NCBI RefSeq assembly: GCF_947495735.1
Contig: NZ_CANMAA010000003.1
Span: 310,001 to 374,000 of the forward strand
Source: an uncultured Pseudokineococcus sp.
Lineage (GTDB): Bacteria > Actinomycetota > Actinomycetes > Actinomycetales > Quadrisphaeraceae
Direction: 5' to 3'
DNA: 64,000 nt
The notes under the pieces are model-generated. The model did no database searches. It saw only the letters and a list, made by a program, of their open reading frames with translations, and was not told the origin of the DNA. Positions within the stretch are counted from its first letter, which is position 1; each line of letters starts with the position of its first letter. The position numbers and the translations under genes are program-made. Of the stretch, positions 41,969 through 51,058 are shown piece after piece.

Positions 41969-43033
41969 ATGTCGTCGACCGACCAGACCGCAGCCAGCGC
42001 CCGCGCCGTCGTCTACACGCAGACGGGCGGGCCCGAGGTCCTGACGCTCCTCGAGCGCCCGGTGCCCGAGCCGGGCCCGGGCGAGGTGCGGGTGCGGGTC
42101 GCGCGCTCCGGCGTGAACCCCACGGACTGGAAGTCCCGGCGCGGCAGCGGCTCCGGCCAGGCCGTCGACCCCGCGCAGGTCCCCGGCCAGGACGGCGCCG
42201 GCGTGGTGGACGCGGTGGGCCGGGGCGTGCCGGCCGAGCGGGTGGGCCAGCGGGTCTGGGTGTGGGAGGCCGCCCACAACCGCCCCGGGGGCGGCACCGC
42301 CCAGGAGCACGCCTGCGTCCCCGCGGTCCAGGCCGTCCCGCTGCCTGACGACGCCTCGTTCGACCTGGGCGCCGCCCTCGGCATCCCCTTCATCACCGCG
42401 CACCGCTGCCTCACCGTGGCCGAGGACGGCCCCCGGAGCCTCGGCCCGGGGACGCTCGAGGGCCGCTCGGTCCTCGTCGCCGGTGGCGCCGGTGCGGTGG
42501 GCAACGCCGCGATCCAGCTCGCCCGGTGGTCCGGCGCGACGGTCATCACGACGGTGAGCAGCCCCGAGAAGGCGCAGCTCGCGGCGGCTGCGGGCGCCGA
42601 CCACGTGGTCGACTACACGCGGCAGGACGTCGTCGAGGAGGTCCGCCGCATCGCCCCGGACGGCGTCAGCACGGTCGTCGAGGTGGCGCCCGGCCCCAAC
42701 GCGGCCGTCGACTCCGCGGTCATCGGCATGGACGGCTCCGTCGCCGTCTACGCGAACGACGGCGGCGAGGACCTCACCCTCCCCGTCCGGGACCTCATGG
42801 TGCCGAACGCGCGCTGGCAGTTCGTCCTCGTCTACACCGCACCCCAGGAGGCGAAGGCGCGGGCCGTGGCCGACGTCTCGGCCGCCGTCCGGGACGGGGC
42901 CGTGCGCGTCGGCCGCGACGCCGGGCTGCCGCTGCACCACCACCCGCTCTCCGACGCCGCCGCGGCGCACGCGGCCGTCGAGGGCTCGGTGGTCGGCAAG
43001 GTCCTGCTCGACGTCGCGGACGCCGTGGGCTGA
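41969..43033 (+). CDS. NADPH:quinone reductase-like MDR oxidoreductase
   Basis: A 354-residue zinc-free MDR protein. The N-terminal domain has GVNPTDWKSRRG and VPGQDGAGVVDAVG. The Rossmann motif is VLVAGGAGAVGNAAIQLAR. No zinc-ligand Cys/His cluster is present, which favours the quinone oxidoreductase (QOR/zeta-crystallin) group. The ATG at 41969 lacks a clear ribosome site, and CTCCT upstream is not in sense orientation, so the start is moderately certain. It ends just before the convergent gpgS gene. Confidence 0.88.
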   Translation: MSSTDQTAASARAVVYTQTGGPEVLTLLERPVPEPGPGEVRVRVARSGVNPTDWKSRRGSGSGQAVDPAQVPGQDGAGVVDAVGRGVPAERVGQRVWVWEAAHNRPGGGTAQEHACVPAVQAVPLPDDASFDLGAALGIPFITAHRCLTVAEDGPRSLGPGTLEGRSVLVAGGAGAVGNAAIQLARWSGATVITTVSSPEKAQLAAAAGADHVVDYTRQDVVEEVRRIAPDGVSTVVEVAPGPNAAVDSAVIGMDGSVAVYANDGGEDLTLPVRDLMVPNARWQFVLVYTAPQEAKARAVADVSAAVRDGAVRVGRDAGLPLHHHPLSDAAAAHAAVEGSVVGKVLLDVADAVG

Positions 43034-43115
43034 CCGGGGCCGGGAGGCGCCCGGGGGCCGGCGGGGCCGGGGCTGACGAGAGCTGGGGCCCGCGGTGGGC
43101 GGCGGCGGCGAACTC

Positions 43116-44171
43116 TCAGGACGCGCGGCGGCGGGCGGTGCGACGGCGCCGGGAGCGCGCGCGCAGCGGCGGGGCGGCGGGGGCCGGGGCGACCGGGGCG
43201 GCGAGCCCCTCGAGCACCGCGCGCATCGGCGGGCGCTCGCTCAGCGAGACGTCGTGGGCCTCCGGCTCCCAGCGCCCCGACGCCCCGCGGCGGAACTGGG
43301 TGAGGGACGCCCGGCCCTCGGCGGCCGTCGGCGCGGCGTGCACCACCTCGGCGCGCCCGAGGACCGTCGCCGCCACCTGGGCGGCCATCCGGCCGAGCGC
43401 GGCCGTCGACTGGTGGGAGTGCACCCGTCGGCCGAGGTCGACCTGCGCGAGCGCGTCGAGCCCGACGAGCCGCACGGCGTCGATGAGCAGGCCCACCTCG
43501 ACGCCGTAGCCGGAGACGAAGGGGAGCCGCTCGAGCAGCTCGCGGCGGCCCGCGTACTCCCCGCCGAGGGGCTGGACGACGCCCCCCAGCTCGGGCACGA
43601 GGCGCTGCAGCAGGGGCCGGGCCACCAGCTCGGTGACGCGGCCGCCGGAGGACCCGCCGTCGCCGTCGGCGACCCCCGCCAGGGGCCGGGAGTACAGGCC
43701 CTTGACGAGCTGCACGCCCGGGTCGGTGAGCAGCGGCCCGAGCAGCCCGGTCACGAGCTCCGGCGCCGGGTCGAGGAGATCGGCGTCGACGAAGACGACG
43801 ACGTCCCCGCTGGTGCACGCCAACGACTTCCAGAGCACCTCGCCCTTGCCCGGCACCGAGCCGACCTCGGGGAGCACGGCGTCGCGGTGGTGCACGCTCG
43901 CCCCCGCCGCCGCGGCGACCTCCGCCGTCCGGTCGGTGGACCCGGAGTCCATGACGACGACCTCGTCGACGAGGCCCGCCTCGCGCAGCCCGACGACCAC
44001 GGCCACGACCCCGCCGACGGCGGCCTCCTCGTCGAGGGCGGGCAGGACGACGCTGACGCGCTGGCTCCCCTTGGCGGCCAGCAGCGCCTCCACCGGCCAG
44101 TCGGCGGCGCAGGAGGTGCGGCGGTCGTACCACGACGACCAGGGCGCGGTGGCGTCCTCGAGCTGGCTCAT
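43116..44171 (-). CDS. gpgS: Glucosyl-3-phosphoglycerate synthase
   Basis: A 351-residue GT-A glycosyltransferase (family GT81). Diagnostic parts are VSVVLPALDEEAAVG, MDSGSTDRTAEVA, GKGEVLWKSLACTSGD, the metal-binding VFVDADL, LVKGLYSRPL, GGRVTELVARPLL and QPLGGEYAGRRELLERLPF. It transfers glucose from a nucleotide sugar to 3-phosphoglycerate, the first step to glucosylglycerate and, in mycobacteria, methylglucose lipopolysaccharides. The C-terminus ends in an Arg-rich basic tail. No good ribosome site precedes ATG 44171; GTG 44186 is an alternative. No gpgP phosphatase is adjacent. Confidence 0.9.
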   Translation of the reverse strand: MSQLEDATAPWSSWYDRRTSCAADWPVEALLAAKGSQRVSVVLPALDEEAAVGGVVAVVVGLREAGLVDEVVVMDSGSTDRTAEVAAAAGASVHHRDAVLPEVGSVPGKGEVLWKSLACTSGDVVVFVDADLLDPAPELVTGLLGPLLTDPGVQLVKGLYSRPLAGVADGDGGSSGGRVTELVARPLLQRLVPELGGVVQPLGGEYAGRRELLERLPFVSGYGVEVGLLIDAVRLVGLDALAQVDLGRRVHSHQSTAALGRMAAQVAATVLGRAEVVHAAPTAAEGRASLTQFRRGASGRWEPEAHDVSLSERPPMRAVLEGLAAPVAPAPAAPPLRARSRRRRTARRRAS

Positions 44172-44368
44172 GCGCGCAGCGTGCACGGCGGAGACGGACG
44201 CGGGAAGGCGGGCCCGGCGGATCGGGTCGAGGTCTCACGCGGCGTTCACGCGCGCGTCACCCGGCGACGCGGGGAGGGCGGCCGCACCGCTCGCTGCGCC
44301 CGTCTGCCGCCCTCTCGCGACACGCCTAGACGGGGCCAGACGTCCCGAGGCGGGCGACGGGGAGCGCC

Positions 44369-44374
44369 TACGGT
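44369..44374 (+). promoter_or_regulatory. -10 box TACGGT of a leaderless AAA ATPase transcript
   Basis: TACGGT, then 6 nt, then the GTG start at 44381. There is no ribosome site. Confidence 0.58.
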
Positions 44375-44380
44375 CCGCGC

Positions 44381-45601
44381 GTGGACCCCGTGCGGAACCC
44401 CTACGCCCCCGGCGCCGGGCAGCGCCCGCCCGAGCTCGCCGGCCGGGACCGCGAGATGGAGTCCTTCGACGTCGTGCTCGAGCGGCTCGCGCGCGGGCGC
44501 CCGGAGCGCTCCGTCGTCCTCACGGGGCTGCGCGGCGTCGGCAAGACGGTGCTGCTGGGGGCGCTGCGCTCGGCCGCCGTCCGACGGGGCTGGGGCACCG
44601 GCAAGCTCGAGGCCCGCCCCGACCAGCCCCTGCGCCGCCCCCTGGCCGCCGCGCTGCACCAGGCCGTGCGCGAGCTGTCGGGCCGCAACCCGGACGAGGC
44701 CGCCGAGGTGCTCGGCGTCGTCAAGGCGTTCGCGCTCCGCGCGGCGGAGGCCCCGGCCACCGGACCCGGCTCGCGCAGCGCCCCGAAGCTGCGCGACCGC
44801 TGGCAGCCCGGCATCGACGTGCCCGCCGCCGTGGGACGCGCCGACTCCGGCGACATCGAGATCGACCTCGTCGAGCTGCTCACCGACGTCGCCGGGCTCG
44901 CGGCGAGCACCGGGCGCGGCATCGCCATCTGCATCGACGAGATGCAGGACCTCGGCCCCGAGGACGTCTCGGGGCTGTGCGCGGCCTGCCACGAGCTGAG
45001 CCAGCAGGGGCTGCCGCTGCTCGTCGTCGGCGCCGGGCTGCCGCACCTGCCCGCCGTGCTCTCCGCCTCGAAGTCCTACAGCGAGAGGCTCTTCCGCTAC
45101 GTCCGCATCGGCGCCCTGGAACGCGAGGAGGCCGACCGCGCCCTGCGCAGCCCGGCGCTCGAGGAGGACGCCGACTACACCCCGGAGGCCCTCGACGCGC
45201 TGCACGTCGCCACCGACGGCTACCCGTACTTCGTCCAGGCCTACGGCAAGGCCGTCTGGGACGTGGCCACGTCCTCGCCCATCACGGCCGAGGACGTCGC
45301 CGTCGCCGCGCCGCAGGCCGACGCCGAGCTCGCCGTCGGCTTCTTCGGGTCCCGCTACGAGCGGGCGACGCCCGCCGAGCGGGAGTACATGCGCGCCATG
45401 GCCGACCTCGGCGCCGAGGCCGGCGACGGGGCGGTCGCGACGTCGCAGGTCGCCGAGCACCTGGGCCGCAAGCCGCAGTCCCTCTCCCCCGCCCGCGACG
45501 CCCTGATGAAGAAGGGCCTCGTCTGGAGCGCCGAGCGCGGGCGCATCGCCTTCACCGTGCCGCACTTCGGGCGCTACCTGCGCCAGCAGGCGGGCGACTG
45601 A
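44381..45601 (+). CDS. AAA-family ATPase (orphan, Orc1/Cdc6-like fold)
   Basis: A 406-residue ATPase. It opens NPYAPGAGQRPPELAGRDREMESF; Walker A is LTGLRGVGKTVLL, Walker B is IAICIDEMQDL, and a sensor-like RIGALEREEADRAL follows. The C-terminal ~80 residues (AEREYMRAMADLG, VAEHLGRKPQSLSPARDALMKKGLVW) form a winged-helix-like domain ending in FTVPHFGRYLRQQ, as in archaeal-type ATPases of the MNS clade. Such genes are widespread in actinobacteria without a settled function. It is a single-gene unit, leaderless, followed by pseudogene debris. Confidence 0.85.
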   Translation: MDPVRNPYAPGAGQRPPELAGRDREMESFDVVLERLARGRPERSVVLTGLRGVGKTVLLGALRSAAVRRGWGTGKLEARPDQPLRRPLAAALHQAVRELSGRNPDEAAEVLGVVKAFALRAAEAPATGPGSRSAPKLRDRWQPGIDVPAAVGRADSGDIEIDLVELLTDVAGLAASTGRGIAICIDEMQDLGPEDVSGLCAACHELSQQGLPLLVVGAGLPHLPAVLSASKSYSERLFRYVRIGALEREEADRALRSPALEEDADYTPEALDALHVATDGYPYFVQAYGKAVWDVATSSPITAEDVAVAAPQADAELAVGFFGSRYERATPAEREYMRAMADLGAEAGDGAVATSQVAEHLGRKPQSLSPARDALMKKGLVWSAERGRIAFTVPHFGRYLRQQAGD

Positions 45602-45739
45602 GCGCGACGCCGGGCGCTCGCGGCCGGCTCAGCGCCCTGGTGCACGCGACTGCCGAAGCCGACGCGACCCCCCGCCCTCGGCGGTCAGTGCTGGAGATCG
45701 ATCAGCCACGCTGAGTCACGACATGGTCGCGCTCTTGCG

Positions 45740-46136
45740 ACCGCGTCCGTCAACGCGAGCTTCGCCCAGCGCGACCTCGAGCTGGTCGCTGGTCCTCTCC
45801 GGCAAGCCGGTCCGCAACGGCGGCACCGCCCAGGAGCGCGCCACGATCACCGTCACCAACACCGGTGACCGCGCCGGCAAGGAGACCGTGCGGGTCTACA
45901 CCGGCGCCCTGCCGACGCGCGCGGTGCGCACGCCGCAGAAGCAGCTCGCCGGCTTCGCCGAGGTCGGCCTGGCTCCGGGCCAGTCCCGCAAGGTCCCCAT
46001 CGACCTGGACCCGCGCGCCTTCTCGTACTAGGACGAGTCCGCCGACCGCTGGGTGACCCCCACCGGCGCGGTCCCCGTCTCGGTGCGCAGCTCCGCGACC
46101 ACCGCGGTGCAGCAGGGCACGGCCACCATCCGCTGA
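45740..46136 (+). pseudogene. Remnant of a GH3 beta-glucosidase (C-terminal fibronectin-III-like domain)
   Basis: The segment ITVTNTGDRAGKETVRVYTGA, followed by QKQLAGFAEVGLAPGQSRKVPIDLDPRAFSY, is the C-terminal Fn3-like domain of GH3 beta-glucosidases. An in-frame TAG at 46029-46031 interrupts it exactly where family members read Y-W-D-E; after the stop the frame continues DESADRWVTPTGAVPVSVRSS to a TGA at 46134. Upstream the frame breaks near 45785, where ASFAQRDLEL sits in another frame, and the catalytic domains are missing. So this is a decayed 3' end. It borders the glucan locus and was probably its GH3 enzyme. Confidence 0.8.
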
Positions 46137-46165
46137 CGGCCCCCCTGACGCCTGCGCCCCGACGC

Positions 46166-46205
46166 GACGACGGCCCGGTCTCCCTCGGGGGGCCGGGCCG
46201 TCGTC
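46166..46205. terminator. 13-bp hairpin terminator at the end of the glucan operon
   Basis: GACGACGGCCCGG (46166-46178) pairs perfectly with 46193-46205, beginning 5 nt past the GH94 stop. It can serve both strands, as the GH3 remnant converges on it. Confidence 0.75.
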
Positions 46206-46209
46206 GTCC

Positions 46210-49200
46210 TCACCGCCGTGCGGCGACGGCCGTGTCCGGCATCCCCCCGCGCCCGGCGGGCAGCGTGATCTCGAGGACGCGCGCGCCGGCCAGGTCGGCC
46301 GCCGCGACGAGCAGGCCCCCGCGGCGGTAGGGGTTGGCGAGCTCGGCACCGGCGACCTCGCGCCCGTCCGCGACCAGCCGGACGGGCGCCTCGGGCGCGG
46401 CGACGGGGTCGACGACGCGGTAGCGCAGCTCGCGCGGCTCGCCGCAGACGTCGAGCTCGACCACCAGGCCGTCGTCCTCGCGACCGAGCACCGGGTCGAG
46501 GACGACGGCGCCCGCGCGCTCGACGACGCCGAGCACCCCCTGCACGAGCTGGCGCACGAAGATGCCCGGCCCGCTGGAGTACACGCGCCACCCGCCGCGC
46601 ACGGGAACCCGTCCGGTCCGCAGCTCCTCGAAGCGCTCCGCCGCCTCGTAGCGGTCGTCGAAGGCGGCGTCGGAGGAGGAGTAGTAGCAGTTGCGCTGCT
46701 TGGGCTCCGCCGCCGGGAGCCGGCGCCGCTGCTCGACCGGGCTCACGCGCAGGAGCTCCTCGACGACGCGCTCCCGACCGAGGACCGAGAGCGCCTCCGC
46801 GTAGCGCAGGTGCGCGTGCGTGTACATGAGGCCGACCTCACGGCCGAAGAACGCCGACTGCTCGGCCCTGCGGAACAGGTGCGTCACGCCGTCGTCGTAC
46901 GGCGCCGGCGCGTCCATCAGGCGCACGCCGTCGGGGAAGTGGAGGTGCGCCTCCACGAGCTCCTCGTGCGCGGCCGCCTGCTCCGGGGTCAGCAGCCCCG
47001 CGAGCACCCCCTGCGTCATGGGGATCAGCCGGTGCGAGGCCGGGGTCCGCGTGTCGCGGGGGTGCAGCACGGGACGGGCGGGCTCGGCCGAGCCCACCGG
47101 CGGGACGACGAGGTACCCGGCGAGCTCGCCGTCGAGGAGGAGGTGCTCGGCCAGCTCCGCCGCGACGACGTCGGCCTCCCGGGCGAGGTCAGCCCCGAGC
47201 CCGGCGTGCGCGGTGCCCTCGAGGAGGCGCGACGCCTGCCGCGCGGCCTGGTGCCACAGCGCCACGGTCCACGACGAGGCCATGCGCTCGCGCATCGACG
47301 CCTCGGCGGGCTGGAGCGTGTCGTCCCAGTCGCCGTGCCCGTAGGCGAGCAGCTGCGTGCCCGGCGCGCGGTGGCCCCGCGCGTGCTCGAGGGTCCGGCG
47401 CACGTGGTCGGCGACCGTGGCCCGTGCCGCACCGGGGCGTCGGTGCTCGGCGTCCCAGAAGGGCACGACCTCGTCCAGGACGGCCGTGTCCCCCGAGGCC
47501 TCCAGGTACTCGGCCAGCGCCACGAGGGGCCAGACCGGGACGTCGCCGTGGGCGTCGTCGGCGTGCCGCTCGGCGTAGGCGTCGAACATGAACCACTGCG
47601 GCAGCTCGCCCGCCTCGTCCTGGCGCGCGAGGACGGAGAGCACCAGCTGCCGCGCGACGTCGTGCCGCCCGACCGCCAGCATGAGCTCGAGCGGGCCCTG
47701 GCAGACGTCCCGGGTGCCCCAAGCCGCGCCGTTGTACTGCTCGAGGCCGTGCGGCACGAGCAGGTGCACCATCGCGTTCTGGGCGTACCAGGGCACGAGC
47801 AGGTCCATCTCGGCCAGGCGCCCGTCGCCCCGCACCCGCAGATGGTTCACGAGGGACGCCAGGTGCTCGCGGTGGCCCGCCAGGTGGCCCTCCACGTCGA
47901 GCCCGGCCAGCCCCTCTCGGGCGAGCGCGAGCGCCGGGTCCCGCTCGTGGAGGTCGGCCGTCACGAGCAGCACCCCGCTCGTGCCCGCCCCCGCGCCCGC
48001 GCCCGCGTCCAGCGCCGCGGTGACGACGCCGGTGCCACGGGCGCGCCCGTCCGCCAGCAGCGGGGCGTCGTCGCCGGGGCGGCCCGTCGTGGCCAGCACG
48101 TAGGTCAGGCCCGGGTAGTGCGCGGCGACGTCGGAGCCCGCCGCCGGCGTCACGAGCAGCGCGCGGTCGGCCAGCTGCACGTCGTCCGGGGTCGTGAGGT
48201 CCCACGCGCCGTCGAGGTCGGCCGTGAGCAGGACCTCGAGCGGCCGCTCGGTGACCACGCGGACCTCCAGGCCCGGCGCGTCGGTGCGGACGGTCGTGCG
48301 CACGTCGAGGCGCCCGAGGTCGGACTCGTAGACCCAGTGCGCACCACCGAGGTCGAGCGCGAGCGCGGAGGGCACCCCGAGGAGGTGCCACGCGCCCCCG
48401 GCCTCGCGGACCAGCGCTCGCACGCCGGCCGAGCGCAGCAGCCCCAGCGCGGAGCGGTGCACCGAGACCAGCGTGTTGGCGGCGGTGTTGCCCATGACGA
48501 CGTGCGAGGCGAGCACGCCGGTGGCGTACGCCGTCGTCGAGAGGACCGAGTCGGTCGGCGCGACGTCGTCCCCGGCCCGCAGCACGAGCCCGTGCGAGCG
48601 CTCGACCTCGAGCTCGGCGGCGCGGGAGACGACGTGCGTCGCCCCGGGGGCGAAGTAGGAGCGCAGCGCCCCGTCCTCGCCCCGTTCCGGGGCCAGCACG
48701 GAGGCCGCGTCCACCCCGCCGACGGCGAGCAGCTCCTCCTCGGAGAGGTCGCGCGCGTCGAGCAGGGGGGCCGTGGCCAGGAGCGAGCGCACGGGCTGCT
48801 CCCCGGCCAGCCCGTCGGCGACGTCGGCGTGCGTGCGCGCCGCGAGCGCCAGCGCGTCGTCGAGGAGGCCCGGCACGGCGTCGCGGGCCCCCCGCAGGTC
48901 CCCGCGGTGGTCGGGCACGAGGGCGGTCACGGCGTGGACGGCGCAGGGCTCGGCGAGCTCCAGGAGCGGGCCGAGGAGCGTCGGCATCGCCATCTCGTAG
49001 TGCCGGGAGCCGCTCTCCCACTCCGGCCGGTCGAGCGCGACGGCCCGGTCACCGGCCTTGGCCGCCGTGCCGTGGACGGCGAACCCGTCGACGTGGTGGC
49101 CGCGGGCGCCCTCGACGAGCGCCGTGAGGGCGAGCGGCAGGACCGGCGCGCTCGCCATCGTCTGCCGGCTGGCGACGACGAAGCCCGCGCGCGCGTCGGG

Positions 49201-49707
49201 CAGGACCCGGTGGGCCACGTAGTGGGACGTGTAGGCCTCGTTGGTCCGCGCGACGCCCTCGGGGGCGAGCGCGAGGTCCTGCGCCACGACCACGTCGTAC
49301 CGGTCCCCCGGCGCGTGCCCCTCGCCCGCCGCGAGGTCGACGCGCCAGACCCACGAGGCGCCGTCCGCCGCGAGCGAGAGGGTCGTCGTGCACCGGGCTC
49401 CGAGCTGCTCGCCCGACCACCGCACCCAGGTCGGCCCGACGGCGACGGCCGACGACGAGCGCGATCCCGTCACCGGGACCCGTTCGACCGCGCCGTCGCG
49501 GTGACGCCGCAGGACGACCCCCGCGACCGCCGCGTCGTGCCGCGAGGGCAGGTACTGGTTGACGAGGAGGTCGCCGGCGCGGACGGCGCGGACGTCGCCC
49601 GCGCCGGTGAGCTCGACGCGGAGGTCGCCGGCGACCAGCTCGTGGCCCCCGTCATGGGCGGGCAGGTCGGCGGCGGTGGGCGCGCTCGTGCGCGCGGTGG
49701 TGGTCAC
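46210..49707 (-). CDS. GH94 glycoside phosphorylase, 1,2-beta-oligoglucan phosphorylase-like
   Basis: A 1165-residue enzyme of the cellobiose-phosphorylase superfamily, close in size to 1,2-beta-oligoglucan phosphorylases (~1110 residues) rather than ~800-residue cellobiose phosphorylases. The (alpha/alpha)6 barrel holds WYAQNAMVHLLVPHGLEQYNGAAWGTRDVCQGP and the general-acid segment GHGDWDDTLQP (about residue 790). There is no signal peptide, so it is cytoplasmic: phosphorolysis of imported sophorooligosaccharides to glucose 1-phosphate. Substrate assignment is by family resemblance and context, not proof. GTG 49707 follows GGAGG at 9 nt. It is last in the operon. Confidence 0.78.
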   Translation of the reverse strand: MTTTARTSAPTAADLPAHDGGHELVAGDLRVELTGAGDVRAVRAGDLLVNQYLPSRHDAAVAGVVLRRHRDGAVERVPVTGSRSSSAVAVGPTWVRWSGEQLGARCTTTLSLAADGASWVWRVDLAAGEGHAPGDRYDVVVAQDLALAPEGVARTNEAYTSHYVAHRVLPDARAGFVVASRQTMASAPVLPLALTALVEGARGHHVDGFAVHGTAAKAGDRAVALDRPEWESGSRHYEMAMPTLLGPLLELAEPCAVHAVTALVPDHRGDLRGARDAVPGLLDDALALAARTHADVADGLAGEQPVRSLLATAPLLDARDLSEEELLAVGGVDAASVLAPERGEDGALRSYFAPGATHVVSRAAELEVERSHGLVLRAGDDVAPTDSVLSTTAYATGVLASHVVMGNTAANTLVSVHRSALGLLRSAGVRALVREAGGAWHLLGVPSALALDLGGAHWVYESDLGRLDVRTTVRTDAPGLEVRVVTERPLEVLLTADLDGAWDLTTPDDVQLADRALLVTPAAGSDVAAHYPGLTYVLATTGRPGDDAPLLADGRARGTGVVTAALDAGAGAGAGTSGVLLVTADLHERDPALALAREGLAGLDVEGHLAGHREHLASLVNHLRVRGDGRLAEMDLLVPWYAQNAMVHLLVPHGLEQYNGAAWGTRDVCQGPLELMLAVGRHDVARQLVLSVLARQDEAGELPQWFMFDAYAERHADDAHGDVPVWPLVALAEYLEASGDTAVLDEVVPFWDAEHRRPGAARATVADHVRRTLEHARGHRAPGTQLLAYGHGDWDDTLQPAEASMRERMASSWTVALWHQAARQASRLLEGTAHAGLGADLAREADVVAAELAEHLLLDGELAGYLVVPPVGSAEPARPVLHPRDTRTPASHRLIPMTQGVLAGLLTPEQAAAHEELVEAHLHFPDGVRLMDAPAPYDDGVTHLFRRAEQSAFFGREVGLMYTHAHLRYAEALSVLGRERVVEELLRVSPVEQRRRLPAAEPKQRNCYYSSSDAAFDDRYEAAERFEELRTGRVPVRGGWRVYSSGPGIFVRQLVQGVLGVVERAGAVVLDPVLGREDDGLVVELDVCGEPRELRYRVVDPVAAPEAPVRLVADGREVAGAELANPYRRGGLLVAAADLAGARVLEITLPAGRGGMPDTAVAARR

Positions 49708-49787
49708 GGCGGAGGTCCTCCGGTCGGGAGCGGCGTGGGGCCCGGGGTCGCTGGCCGCGGGAGCGGGCGGCGGGTGGTGCGGTGCGC

Positions 49788-50954
49788 TCAGTCGGGCAGC
49801 GCGTTCGCGCGCGCGACGTCGCCGAGCCAGCGCGCGCTGGGCTTGACGGTGCGCTCGAAGGTGGTGCGGTCCACCGCGACGAGGCCGAAGGTGGGCGCGT
49901 AGGAACCCCACTCGTAGTTGTCGAGCAGGCTCCAGCAGAGGTAGCCCTCGACCTCGACGCCCTCGGCCATGACCTCGTGCAGGCCCCTCAGGGCCTCGCG
50001 GACGTAGTCCACCCGGCGCGCGTCGTCGGCCGTGGCGATGCCGTTCTCGGTGACGAAGACGGGGACCCCAGGGGCCCACCGCGCCGCCAGGCGGACGCCG
50101 TCGGCCAGCGCGGGCGGGTAGTACTCCCAGCCGGTGAGCGTGGTCTCGACGCCGTCGGGCACGGGCCGCGGGCCGTCCGGGCCGATGGTCGTGCGCGTGT
50201 AGGCCTGCACGCCGACCCAGTCGTCACCGGCCGCGGCCTCGAGGAACAGCGAGTCGCGGGGGTGGCCGTACTCGTGCGCCACCTCCTCGCAGCCCGGCTC
50301 GGGCTGGTGGTCCTGCGTCGCCACCGTCCAGCCCGAGCGGACGCCCGGGACGGCCGACAGCACCTCGCGGCTGCGGCGGTGCGCCGCGACGAGCGCCTCG
50401 GTCACCACCGGGTCGGGCGCCGGCAGACCGGCGGCCACGAGGCTCTCCCCACCGCTCGCCCCGGCCATGACCGCCACCATGTTCGGCTCGTTGATCGTGC
50501 AGACGTGCTCGAGGTCGCGCACGAGCGGCAGCACCGCCTCGGTGTACCGGGCGAAGCGGTCGACGGCGTCGTCCGAGCGCCAGCCGCCGCGGGCCGCGAA
50601 CCACTGCGGCAGCGTGAAGTGGTGCAGCGTGAGCATCGGGGTCAGGCCCAGCTCGCGGGCGGTGTCCACCATCCGCCGGTAGTGGTCCAGCGCGGCGCGC
50701 GAGACGAAGCCCGGCTCGGGCTCGATGCGGGCCCACTCGACCGAGAACCGGTAGGTGTCCAGGCCGAGGTCCACGAGGATCTGCATGTCCTCGCGGTAGC
50801 GGTGGTAGCTGTCGCAGGCGTCGCCGCTGGGCTCGGGCACGGTGGTGCCCGGGGCGTGCTCACGGGCCCACCAGTCGCTCGTGGTGTTGCCGCCCTCCAC
50901 CTGGTGGGCCGCCGTGGCGGACCCCCAGCGGAAGCCGTCGGGGTACTGGAGCAT
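49788..50954 (-). CDS. GH1 beta-glucosidase
   Basis: A 388-residue cytoplasmic TIM-barrel hydrolase. FRWGSATAAHQVEGG is the GH1 opening; acid/base Glu156 lies in TINEPN and nucleophile Glu303 in FVTENG; ends with LLDNYEWGSYAPTFGLVAVD. It is shorter than the usual ~450 residues. It would hydrolyse short beta-glucosides such as sophorose left by the phosphorylase, replacing the lost GH3 enzyme, which is inference. ATG 50954 has GAGG 7 nt upstream. The gene lies between the alpha/beta hydrolase and GH94 genes. Confidence 0.93.
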   Translation of the reverse strand: MLQYPDGFRWGSATAAHQVEGGNTTSDWWAREHAPGTTVPEPSGDACDSYHRYREDMQILVDLGLDTYRFSVEWARIEPEPGFVSRAALDHYRRMVDTARELGLTPMLTLHHFTLPQWFAARGGWRSDDAVDRFARYTEAVLPLVRDLEHVCTINEPNMVAVMAGASGGESLVAAGLPAPDPVVTEALVAAHRRSREVLSAVPGVRSGWTVATQDHQPEPGCEEVAHEYGHPRDSLFLEAAAGDDWVGVQAYTRTTIGPDGPRPVPDGVETTLTGWEYYPPALADGVRLAARWAPGVPVFVTENGIATADDARRVDYVREALRGLHEVMAEGVEVEGYLCWSLLDNYEWGSYAPTFGLVAVDRTTFERTVKPSARWLGDVARANALPD

Positions 50955-51058
50955 GTCGGGACCTCGATGCGTCGGGAGCGGTCTCGGGCAGGGCGGTGCG
51001 CCCGGGACGGGGCGCGCCCGGGACGGCGGAGGCGAGGACGGGCGAGGGAACCGGGGTC

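Noticed and set aside
45723-46031. A functional small gene for a 102-residue protein
   Set aside because: Its content is a fragment of the GH3 C-terminal domain whose homology continues past the stop codon and is in another frame upstream, which marks decay.
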